From assembly GCA_012036325.1 (NCBI GenBank), contig JAAUPC010000182.1, forward strand, positions 1 to 7,122: DNA of 7,122 bases, in the 5' to 3' direction. Below, one piece after another: positions 1 to 5,190 of the stretch. This DNA is from Paracoccaceae bacterium. Lineage in GTDB: Bacteria; Pseudomonadota; Alphaproteobacteria; Rhodobacterales; Rhodobacteraceae. The position numbers were made by a program, and so were the translations under genes. Every line of letters begins with the position of its first letter. The stretch's first letter is position 1. The notes under the pieces were generated by a model that searched no databases, had not been told where the DNA came from, and saw only the letters and a list, made by a program, of their open reading frames with translations.

Positions 1-357
1 CCGAGGTCGGCGATCTCGATAAGCCGAAGCTGATCTTCCTGTTCGACGAGGCCCACCTTTTGTTCAATGGCGCCTCGCAGGCAGTCCTCGACCAGATAGA
101 GCGCGTGACGCGTCTCATTCGCTCGAAAGGCGTCGGCGTCTACTACGTTACCCAGACCGGCCGACGTGCCCGATCGCGTCAGCGCCCAGCTCGGCAATCG
201 CATCCAGCACGCGCTGCGCGCTTTCACACCCGGCGAGCAGAAGGCGGTCCGCGCGGCGGCTCAGACCTTTCGCGCCAATCCAGCCTTTGACGTCGAACGA
301 GCGATCCAGGAGCTGCAGGTCGGCGAGGCACTCGTCTCCGTGCTCTACGGCAATGGC
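1..357 (+). pseudogene. DUF853/HerA-like ATPase, internal-to-C-terminal fragment, frameshifted
   Basis: The gene runs in from the left edge. The frame starting at base 3 encodes LIFLFDEAHLLF, a Walker B strand of the HerA/FtsK-like type, followed by an RLIRSKGVGVYYVTQ segment typical of the DUF853 (YjgR) family of predicted DNA-translocating P-loop ATPases. After CAG at 153-155 the frame breaks. The continuation is in the frame of base 160: ADVPDRVSAQLGNRIQHALR, then an AFDVERAIQEL...GEALVSVL stretch, as expected for the family (VTQNPADVP in intact homologues). Two bases appear to be missing, or one added, at about 156. Similarity ends between about 345 and 372, where a cytochrome peroxidase begins on the other strand. 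The N-terminal half with Walker A and the true C-terminus are therefore absent. The family is clear; its cellular role is poorly known. It is almost certainly non-functional here, or an assembly fragment. Confidence 0.8.
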
Positions 358-666
358 CAGCCGTCCGTCGTGCATGTACGGGGCAGTGACGGCGATATTG
401 CGAAGCGTCGGAACTTTGAACGCATGTTTGTACGGTTCGCCGCCTTCGATTTCGGCGCGCCCCAGATCGTCCGGCTGCGCGTATTGACCGAGCATTGGCG
501 GCACGCCGATGACTTTGAAATCGGGATTGGCGAACGTCGGAAAGCCGTGGCATTCAAAGCAGCGCGTTTTCAGCGACCGAAACAGCGTCAAGCCTCGGCG
601 TTGTTCGGCGGTCAAGGCGTTGGAATCTCCAGCAGCGTACCGGTCAACTTGCCTATCATTGGGCGC
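355..666 (-). pseudogene. Di-haem cytochrome c peroxidase (CCP/MauG family), C-terminal haem domain fragment
   Basis: Read on the minus strand from about 666 downward, the frame gives DRYAAGDSNALTAEQRRGL, then CFECH (561-547), which is a CxxCH haem c attachment site. Next come FANPDFKVIGVP, GRAEIEGGEPY, FKVPTLRNIAVTAPYMHDGR and a final LA at about 355. The order of ALT-x-EQ-RGL-x-LF, CxxCH, GRxE, KVPTLRN and APYMHDGR, with a Met that could be the axial haem ligand, is characteristic of the second haem domain of bacterial di-haem peroxidases. These periplasmic enzymes reduce hydrogen peroxide or act as MauG-like oxidases. The N-terminal haem domain and signal peptide are missing: upstream, an in-frame stop lies at 681-679. 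Downstream, after GRLA, the expected TLEEVVEHY-type tail is replaced by antisense of the DUF853 fragment. Both ends are therefore broken and the piece cannot encode a working enzyme. The longer open frame down to 148 is only reverse complement of the neighbour. Confidence 0.78.
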
Positions 667-694
667 TTCTTTCTTGGTTCACGGGATTATCGGC

Positions 695-787
695 TTGATT
701 CTCAGACACACCTTCTCCCCGCCGGACAACGTCCGCATGTCCCACCTATGCGGCCCGGTGGACGCGCACATCCGCGCGATCGACGCC
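695..787 (+). pseudogene. phoH: Putative PhoH-like ATPase, first ~31 codons only
   Basis: A TTG at 695 opens MILRHTFSPPDNVRMSHLCG followed by PVDAHIRAIDA. I recognise this from memory as the N-terminus of betaproteobacterial PhoH (YbeZ) proteins, where PxDNxRLxxLCGPxDxxLRxIE precedes a KH-like region and a P-loop ATPase domain. After about 787 the reading (VPLAHAALTDDDRFAAV) no longer matches PhoH, which would continue ALDVxIxxR. No P-loop is present. The segment is therefore at most a fragment about 90 bases long, lying between the peroxidase piece and the alanine racemase piece. No clear Shine-Dalgarno precedes the TTG. The assignment rests on a short N-terminal pattern and is moderate. Bases 788-833 that follow remain unassigned in all six frames. 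Confidence 0.45.
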
Positions 788-833
788 GTGCCGCTGGCGC
801 ACGCGGCGCTGACCGACGACGATCGCTTCGCTG

Positions 834-1523
834 CGGTGTTCAACTGGACACCGGCATGAACCGCCTCGGCGTCGAGATGCTGGAATGGCAGGCGGTGGCC
901 CCGATCCTGATCGCGGCGGGCCCGAACTTCTGATGAGCCACCTCGCCTGCGCCGACGAGCCGGACGACCCCGCGAACGAGGCCCAGTTGAAGGCCTTTCA
1001 CGCGATGACCGACGGCACCGGCCTGCCGCGCAGCCTGTCGGCCACCGGCGGCATCCTGCTTGGCCCGCGCTATCACTTTGACCTGACGCGCCCCGGGGTC
1101 GGCCTGTTCGGCGGCCTGCCGTTTGAGGGGGCGCAACCTGCCGTCACCCTGTCGCTGCCGGTGATCCAGACGCGGGAGGTCGCCCCGGGTGAGGCGGTCG
1201 GCTACGGCTGCACTTGGGTGGCCGAAGCGCCGGCCCTGATTGCCACCGTCGCCGCGGGCTATGCCGATGGTCTGCCGCGCACGCTGTCGAACAAGGCGGT
1301 GCTTTGGGATGGCGATACCCCCTGCCCGCTGGTCGGCCGGGTGTCGATGGACCTGATCACCGTAGACATCACCCATCTGCCCGAAGTGCCGCGCAGCCTG
1401 GATATCCTTGGGACCCATCAGACGGTGGACGCGCTGGCCGAAGCGGGCGGCACCATCGGGTATGAGATCCTGACTGGCCTTGGCCCGCGCTACCTCCGCC
1501 GCTATCAGGAGCAGGCGCAGTGA
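834..1523 (+). pseudogene. alr: Alanine racemase, 5'-truncated and frameshifted
   Basis: Alanine racemase is a PLP enzyme that interconverts L- and D-alanine for peptidoglycan synthesis in the cytoplasm. Similarity begins abruptly at GVQLDTGMNRLGVE (about 835), the conserved substrate-side DTGMxRxG motif. The N-terminal third with the PLP lysine (VVKADGYG in homologues) is missing. The frame breaks near 924-925: one frame ends AAGPNF-stop at 931-933, while the correct continuation (ELLMSHLACADEP) lies in the frame of base 921, as if one G were lost from GGCCCGGAACTT. Downstream, everything expected is present: LSATGGILLGP, TRPGVGLFGG (the Arg near the PLP ring nitrogen), VGYGCTW (catalytic Tyr), AAGYADGLPR, GRVSMDL (Met-Asp of the active site) and a C-terminal GTIGYEILTGLGPRYLRRY. 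The stop TGA at 1521-1523 overlaps the GTG of the permease gene. As written it cannot encode an active enzyme. Because alr is often essential, the missing 5' part more likely reflects a misjoin than true loss. Confidence 0.9.
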
Positions 1524-2296
1524 CCGCAGCCTTGGGTGCCCTTGGCCGCCCGGTGCTGGAAGCGCTGGCCGCCATTGGCCGGGTAGCGCTTTTTGCCGGG
1601 GCGATCCTGGGCCATACCTTACGCCCGCCTTTCTACTTTCGTGAATTGGGCGCGTCGCTGTTGCAGATCGGCTGGTTTTCGCTGCCCGTCGTCGGCCTGA
1701 CGGCCATCTTCACCGGCGGCGCTTTGGCCCTGCAGATCTATGCCGGAGGGAGCCGCTTCAACGCCGAAGCAGTGGTGCCAAGCATCGTCGCCATCGGCAT
1801 GGCGCGGGAATTGGGGCCGGTCCTGGGCGGGTTGATGGTGGCGGCACGGGTCGCAAGCTCCATCGCGGCCGAGATTGGCACGATGAAGGTCACCGAACAG
1901 ATCGACGCGCTGGTCACCCTGTCCACCAACCCGTTGAAATACCTGGCGGTTCCGCGTGTGTTGGCGGCGACGCTGGCCATGCCGGTGCTGGTTGCCGTGG
2001 GCGATGCCATCGGCATCATGGGGGGCTGGCTGGTGGGGATCACGCGGCTTGACTTCAACTCAGCCGCTTACCTGAAGAACACGGTGGATTTTCTTGAGCC
2101 TTGGGATGTCGGGTCGGGCCTCGTGAAAGGCGCGGTCTTTGGCTTCATCGTGGCGCTGATGGGATGCTATCACGGCATGAACTCCGCCCGCGGGGCACAG
2201 GGCGTGGGACGGGCGACGAAATCCGCCGTCGTCTCGGCAAGCGTGCTGATCCTGGCGGCGAATTATGTGCTGACGGAACTGTTCTTCACCTCATGA
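1520..2296 (+). CDS. mlaE: MlaE/YrbE-type ABC transporter permease
   Basis: This 258-residue inner-membrane permease belongs to the MlaE (YrbE, DUF140) family, which moves phospholipids or other lipids between the inner membrane and an MCE-domain periplasmic partner. An N-terminal amphipathic segment is followed by several hydrophobic membrane segments (roughly residues 45-75, 90-115, 145-180, 205-225 and 235-255). The family-conserved MARELGPVLGGLMVAARV block lies at 94-111, and the EIGTMKVTEQIDAL block, a cytoplasmic coupling helix that contacts the ATPase, at 118-131. The gene starts with GTG at 1520 inside the alr stop (GTGA). It ends with TGA at 2294-2296 inside the ATG of the ATPase gene (ATGA), so the three genes look translationally coupled. 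Length and all motifs are normal. The lipid substrate cannot be told from sequence, and the symbol denotes family membership rather than proven Mla function. Confidence 0.92.
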   Translation: MTAALGALGRPVLEALAAIGRVALFAGAILGHTLRPPFYFRELGASLLQIGWFSLPVVGLTAIFTGGALALQIYAGGSRFNAEAVVPSIVAIGMARELGPVLGGLMVAARVASSIAAEIGTMKVTEQIDALVTLSTNPLKYLAVPRVLAATLAMPVLVAVGDAIGIMGGWLVGITRLDFNSAAYLKNTVDFLEPWDVGSGLVKGAVFGFIVALMGCYHGMNSARGAQGVGRATKSAVVSASVLILAANYVLTELFFTS

Positions 2297-3040
2297 TCAC
2301 GCTCAACGACGTTCACAAGGCCTTCGGGGCCAACCGGGTGCTGCAGGGGGTGAACCTCTCCATCGCCTCGGGCACGTCGATGGTCATCATCGGCGGGTCG
2401 GGGACGGGCAAGTCGGTCTTGCTGAAATGCGTGCTAGGCCTGGTGCGGCCCGACAGCGGCCAGATCATGCTGGACGGGCAAGACGTGACGAAAGCCGACC
2501 GCGACGCTTTCCTCGCCCGCTTCGGGATGCTGTTTCAGGGCGGCGCCCTCTTCGATTCCCTGCGCGTCTGGGAAAATGTCGCCTTCCGGCTCTTGCGCGG
2601 GGCGAAGGCGCTGCCAAAGCCGCAGGCGCGGGAGATTGCTATCGAAAAGCTGCGCCGCGTAGGTCTGAAACCGGACGTGGCCGACCAGTTCCCGGCCGAG
2701 CTTTCGGGCGGCATGCAGAAACGCGTGGGCCTGGCCCGCGCCATTGCGGCAAGCCCCGAGATCATCTTCTTCGACGAACCTACCACCGGGTTGGACCCGA
2801 TCATGGCCGGCGTCATCAACGACCTGATCCGCGAGATTGTGACCGAGATGGGCGCGACCGCGATGACGATCACGCATGACATGTCCTCGGTCCGCGCAAT
2901 TGCCGACAACGTCGCACATGCTGCATGGCGGGGTGATCCGCTGGACCGGGCCGGTTTCTGAAATGGACGCAACGCCAGACCCTTACGTCCAACAGTTCAT
3001 CCATGGCCGCGCTGAGGGGCCCATCGCCTCGGTTCGCTAG
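2293..3040 (+). CDS. mlaF: MlaF-type ABC transporter ATP-binding protein, late +1 frameshift
   Basis: This is the cytoplasmic ATPase partner of the preceding permease. It starts with ATG at 2293 (MITLNDVHKAFGANRVLQGV), overlapping the permease stop by four bases. It has Walker A GGSGTGKS at residues 34-41, Q-loop Gln82 (GMLFQGGALFDSL, a pattern typical of the MlaF/Mkl subfamily), signature LSGGMQKR at 137-144, Walker B IIFFDEP at 157-163 and switch histidine 195 (THDM). The frame as read runs to TGA at 2961 with an unfamily-like tail (AHAAWRGDPL). The expected C-terminus, MLHGGVIRWTGP...YVQQFIHGRAEGPI, is present one frame over from 2918 to TAG at 3038-3040. One extra base at 2914-2917 (GCACATG in place of GCCATG) explains this and would restore a 248-residue protein. 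All nucleotide-binding motifs precede the break. Whether it is a true mutation or a sequence error cannot be decided here; an error seems likelier given other frameshifts nearby. Confidence 0.9.
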
Positions 3041-3136
3041 ACTTTCTCTAAAATTTGCTTTCTTTCTGCTCAAATATCCCACGGGGGTCCGGGGGTGTGA
3101 AACCCCCGGCTCCTACGATTGCACAAAGGGAAACAG
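3041..3136 (+). other. Intergenic spacer with strong GC hairpin (possible repeated element)
   Basis: This is the spacer between the ATPase gene and the PqiA-like gene. A perfect 8-bp stem CCGGGGGT (3089-3096) / ACCCCCGG (3102-3109) closes a 5-base loop. A second GGGGGT copy just before it (3083-3088) could pair in its place. An AT-rich lead-in, CTCAAATATCCC (3069-3080), precedes the stem. No T-tract follows, so it is not a canonical intrinsic terminator. It may be a processing or attenuation hairpin, or a member of a dispersed intergenic family; I recall similar CTCAAATATCC plus GGGGGTCCGGGGG sequences in Rhodobacteraceae but cannot verify this. The ribosome binding site AAAGGG (3125-3130) for the next gene lies at its end. 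Confidence 0.55.
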
Positions 3137-3570
3137 ATGAAATACCTCAACCTTTCCCTCCTCATCCTTTCCCCATCGCCTGGTTTGCCCCCCTCCTGAG
3201 GGCCGGGTTCCTGCCGATCTTCGGGCTGGATGAGGTCAGCGTGATCACCGGGCTGCAATCCTTGTGGGACTCTGACGCGTCCCTTGCCCTTCTGGTGACT
3301 TTCCTTGCGGTCTTTGCACCCTATGCCAAGACCATTGGCCTGGCGCTTTTGCATTGGCACCTCCTTAGCCGGCGCACGCTTCCGGTCCTGGACATCCTTG
3401 GCAAGCTGGCGATGGCGGATGTGTTCCTGATCGCGATCTACATCGTCATCGTGAAGGGGGCTGGCATGGTCACGATTGAAACCGCCTGGGGGCTTTACCT
3501 TTTTACCGGCTGCATCCTTGCGTCGATTTGGGTGGCCTGGCGGACCGGGAAGACCCCGCGCCGCGGTTAA
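3137..3570 (+). CDS. pqiA: PqiA-like (paraquat-inducible protein A) single-domain membrane protein, frameshifted near start
   Basis: This is a small inner-membrane protein of the PqiA family, whose members are linked to MCE-type envelope lipid transport. The start is ATG at 3137, six bases after AAAGGG, giving MKYLNLSLLIL. The frame then breaks: with one more T in the run at 3168-3170 (CTTTCCCC to CTTTTCCCC) it continues FPIAWFAPLLRAGFLPIFGL, as homologues do. From there the frame of base 3172 is open to TAA at 3568-3570. The restored product is 144 residues with about four hydrophobic segments (roughly 3-20, 48-76, 92-108 and 117-136). It carries the family features LPIFGLDEVSVITGL (26-40), a LFAPYAK-like turn (59-65) and LGKLAMADVFLIA (88-100). 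E. coli PqiA has two such domains; this has one. It lies downstream of the MlaE/MlaF-type genes in the same direction. The homopolymer deletion looks like a sequencing slip, though a real mutation is possible. A TTG-started alternative at 3055 reads through the GC hairpin and is unlikely. Confidence 0.8.
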
Positions 3571-3576
3571 AACCGC
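3563..3576. terminator. Small inverted repeat at convergent stop codons
   Basis: GCGGTT-AA-AACCGC is a perfect inverted repeat centred on the overlapping TAA stops of the plus-strand PqiA-like gene (3568-3570) and the minus-strand autotransporter gene (3569-3567). As RNA it could form a 5-bp stem with a TAAA loop on either strand. It lacks a clear U-tract, so bidirectional termination is only a guess. The arms are coding sequence for the last codons of both genes. Confidence 0.3.
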
Positions 3577-5021
3577 AAGGACAGCTGTAGCCCGCCCGAC
3601 AGGGTTTGCGCCGCTCCGCCCAGACCGCCAAGGTCCAGCGAGGTGGCAAGGCCAAGGCCCGAACCCAGCGTCATTGACCCGCCGACGGCGAGGCGGCCGG
3701 TCCAACCGTCTTCCGACAGGAACCCCTCGGTCAGGACCGCGCCGGTGTCCTGGTCAAGATAATCGGCATGAAGCCCGGCAAAGACGGTCCCGGCGGGGCG
3801 GTGATAGGTCAGCGTTGCCCCAAGGCTCGATTGGGTGAAGTCGACCCGCGTCGTCCCCGCACCAGAGAGGGTGCCGCCGGTGCCGGTGACGGTCTGGTGC
3901 CCGGTGATGAGGCCAAGGCTGGGCGTCAGGACCAGACTGCCGCCAAGCGCATGGTCAAAGCCGCCCTCGAGTGTCAGCGCCAGAAGCCGGGTCTCGCCGC
4001 TGCCGGTCCCGCTGGCCGAGGTCTGGTCATAGCTGCCACGCCCCCAGATCAGGCTGGCATGGCCATGCCAGGCGCCGGGGTTCCAGGCGGCATAGGGTTG
4101 CGCCCAGGTCATAGCGCCGTCCTGGCGGGTGGTGCCATCGGTGGCGGACAGATCGGCATGGCCGAGGGACAGCCCTGCCACCAGGTCAGCCCCAAGCGCC
4201 AGATCCGCGCCGATCTGAAAGCCGGTGCCCGCCATGCTGCCCGGTCCTTGATCCGAGCGGCTGTCAAGGCCGGTCAGCTGCGCCCAACTGTGGACGTTGC
4301 CCACAAGGCCGGTTTCCGCGCCCTTGGTCGAGACTGAGGGTGCCTCCGCCGTCACCGCAGAGCGCAAGGCAAGGCTGAGCGCCCCCATCTCGCGGGCCAC
4401 GCGCTGGGCATCCAGGACGACCAGCCGGTCCATCCCGCTGCTGGCGGCAACAAGGCTGGCCAGTTCCTCAGCCATGTCGGGGCCAAAGGTCAGCCGCACC
4501 GCGCCGATCAGGTCAAAGGCGAAGGGCTGCGAAAGATCATCGCAGAAGGCCATGCATTCCAGGATCAGGGTCAGGTCTTCCCCAGGCACAAGGGCCACCT
4601 GGAAGGGCAGCGTCACGCCGTCTTCCAGAAACCAGAGGTCCGTGACCAGCGTCTCGACCTCACCCTCCGCCGGGATTTGTTGCGCCATGTCGGCCTGCGT
4701 GCGGTAGAGGCCAAAGCGGTGGGCAAAGCCAAGCTGTTGCGGAAAGGACAGCACCAAGGTTGGCGTGTCGGTCATCCGCAGGCGGAAGAGGACCCCCTTG
4801 CCCGTCGGCATCGAGCTATCGGGGAAGGTGAAGTAGTCGGCAGCTTCGGCCAGGGTGCCGGTGACGGTCTGGCCGGAGGCAGCGCCGCAAAGGAAGGGGG
4901 TCGCCAACAGAAACGGCAGGGCGCGGGCCCAAAAGCGCCCCCCGCCGCGCGCCGGGTGCGCGCCAGATTTCCTTTGCCGACTGTTCCGCCCCACCCTGAT
5001 CTGCCTTTGCCCTTTCCCCAC
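3567..5021 (-). CDS. Autotransporter beta-barrel domain outer-membrane protein
   Basis: This is a 484-residue predicted secreted protein that inserts in the outer membrane. A basic N-terminus is followed by a hydrophobic stretch, RALPFLLATPFLCGAASG (33-50), then QTVTG, consistent with Sec signal cleavage near residue 50. Residues 51-200 form a short passenger of unknown fold with a Cys pair at 156 and 160 (ECMAFCDD). Residues 199-224 (LVVLDAQRVAREMGALSLAL) look like the helical linker that threads the barrel. Residues ~240-484 are an autotransporter-type barrel: alternating strands such as FQIGADLALGADLVAGLSLG (268-287) and the terminal LQLSLRF, with a C-terminal Phe as the outer-membrane assembly signal expects. 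The passenger is much shorter than in classical autotransporters, with no visible protease or adhesin motif. The start is uncertain: GTG at 5021 gives a long basic leader without a good ribosome binding site, and GTG at 4994 is an alternative. It is divergent from radA and convergent with the PqiA-like gene. The function is unknown. Confidence 0.82.
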   Translation of the reverse strand: MGKGQRQIRVGRNSRQRKSGAHPARGGGRFWARALPFLLATPFLCGAASGQTVTGTLAEAADYFTFPDSSMPTGKGVLFRLRMTDTPTLVLSFPQQLGFAHRFGLYRTQADMAQQIPAEGEVETLVTDLWFLEDGVTLPFQVALVPGEDLTLILECMAFCDDLSQPFAFDLIGAVRLTFGPDMAEELASLVAASSGMDRLVVLDAQRVAREMGALSLALRSAVTAEAPSVSTKGAETGLVGNVHSWAQLTGLDSRSDQGPGSMAGTGFQIGADLALGADLVAGLSLGHADLSATDGTTRQDGAMTWAQPYAAWNPGAWHGHASLIWGRGSYDQTSASGTGSGETRLLALTLEGGFDHALGGSLVLTPSLGLITGHQTVTGTGGTLSGAGTTRVDFTQSSLGATLTYHRPAGTVFAGLHADYLDQDTGAVLTEGFLSEDGWTGRLAVGGSMTLGSGLGLATSLDLGGLGGAAQTLSGGLQLSLRF

Positions 5022-5071
5022 TGCCGCCTATGCCCTTTCCGTGCCCCATAAGAGGTGCTGGGACACGCGCA

Positions 5072-5120
5072 AGGGTAAACACATTCTTAATGCTTCTTTC
5101 ATTAATTTTCAGTTAACCCT
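5072..5120. promoter_or_regulatory. Nested inverted repeats in the AT-rich divergent intergenic region
   Basis: The intergenic region between the divergent autotransporter and radA genes has a sharply AT-rich core (about 5078-5118) in an otherwise GC-rich window. An outer imperfect repeat AGGGTAAAC (5072-5080) / GTTAACCCT (5112-5120), with one mismatch, encloses an inner perfect repeat TTAATG (5087-5092) / CATTAA (5100-5105) with a 7-base spacer. Such symmetry suits operator or promoter DNA serving one or both genes. I could not identify convincing -35/-10 pairs. Confidence 0.45.
5102..5118 (+). promoter_or_regulatory. Candidate CtrA binding site (TTAA-N7-TTAACC)
   Basis: TTAATTTTCAGTTAACC matches the CtrA full-site consensus TTAA-N7-TTAAC exactly, including the 7-base spacer. 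A further TTAA half site lies at 5087-5090. CtrA is the response regulator that, in Rhodobacterales, is known to control motility, gene transfer agent and DNA-uptake genes. The site lies 72 bases upstream of the radA start and about 80 bases from the autotransporter start, so it could act on either. The match is visible; binding is inferred. An AT-rich region in GC-rich DNA could also give this by chance. Confidence 0.5.
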
Positions 5121-5133
5121 CCTGCCCCAGCAG

Positions 5134-5150
5134 CGACGGGCGCGCCGTCG
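5134..5150 (+). other. Short GC hairpin in the radA leader
   Basis: CGACGG (5134-5139) and CCGTCG (5145-5150) form a perfect 6-bp stem with loop GCGCG, 41 bases before the radA start. It may be a leader RNA structure if transcription begins upstream, near the AT-rich region. No U-tract follows, so it is not a terminator. It may be fortuitous in GC-rich DNA. Confidence 0.3.
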
Positions 5151-5190
5151 GGCCCTAGCCTTAGCGGGGCGGCTCGGCTATCACCAGAGG

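Noticed and set aside
148..354. C-terminal continuation of the peroxidase frame on the minus strand
   Set aside because: After GRLA the sequence is only the reverse complement of the DUF853 fragment and has no peroxidase similarity.
1..834. Integron cassette array, insertion sequence or CRISPR as the cause of the mosaic
   Set aside because: I saw no attC-like paired core sites, terminal inverted repeats, transposase fragments or regularly spaced repeats; the pieces are broken inside coding domains.
840..1418. A 192-codon open frame on the minus strand opposite alr
   Set aside because: It is Arg/Gly/Ala/Gln-rich with no recognisable motif and lies wholly antisense to clear alanine racemase coding; it is a GC-rich shadow.
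2101..2292. An upstream start for the MlaF-type ATPase at 2101
   Set aside because: The extension is an alternative frame of the permease C-terminus; the ATG at 2293 overlapping the permease stop gives the proper ABC N-terminus.
3055..3136. A TTG-started extension of the PqiA-like protein
   Set aside because: It would translate the AT-rich spacer and GC hairpin into non-membrane sequence. The ATG at 3137 has a good ribosome binding site and a family-like N-terminus once one T is restored.
156..3170. Programmed ribosomal frameshifting at the four breaks
   Set aside because: No consistent slippery heptamer with a downstream structure is seen, and the breaks occur in unrelated genes in different directions; indel errors or mutations explain them better.
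3768..4337. A 189-codon plus-strand open frame across the autotransporter
   Set aside because: The composition is that of a shadow frame, while the minus strand encodes a coherent signal peptide, passenger and barrel ending in Phe.
4855..5190. An N-terminal extension of radA upstream of 5191
   Set aside because: The frame is open but the sequence has no RadA similarity and overlaps the autotransporter start; the conserved RadA start is MAKPANIFTC at 5191.
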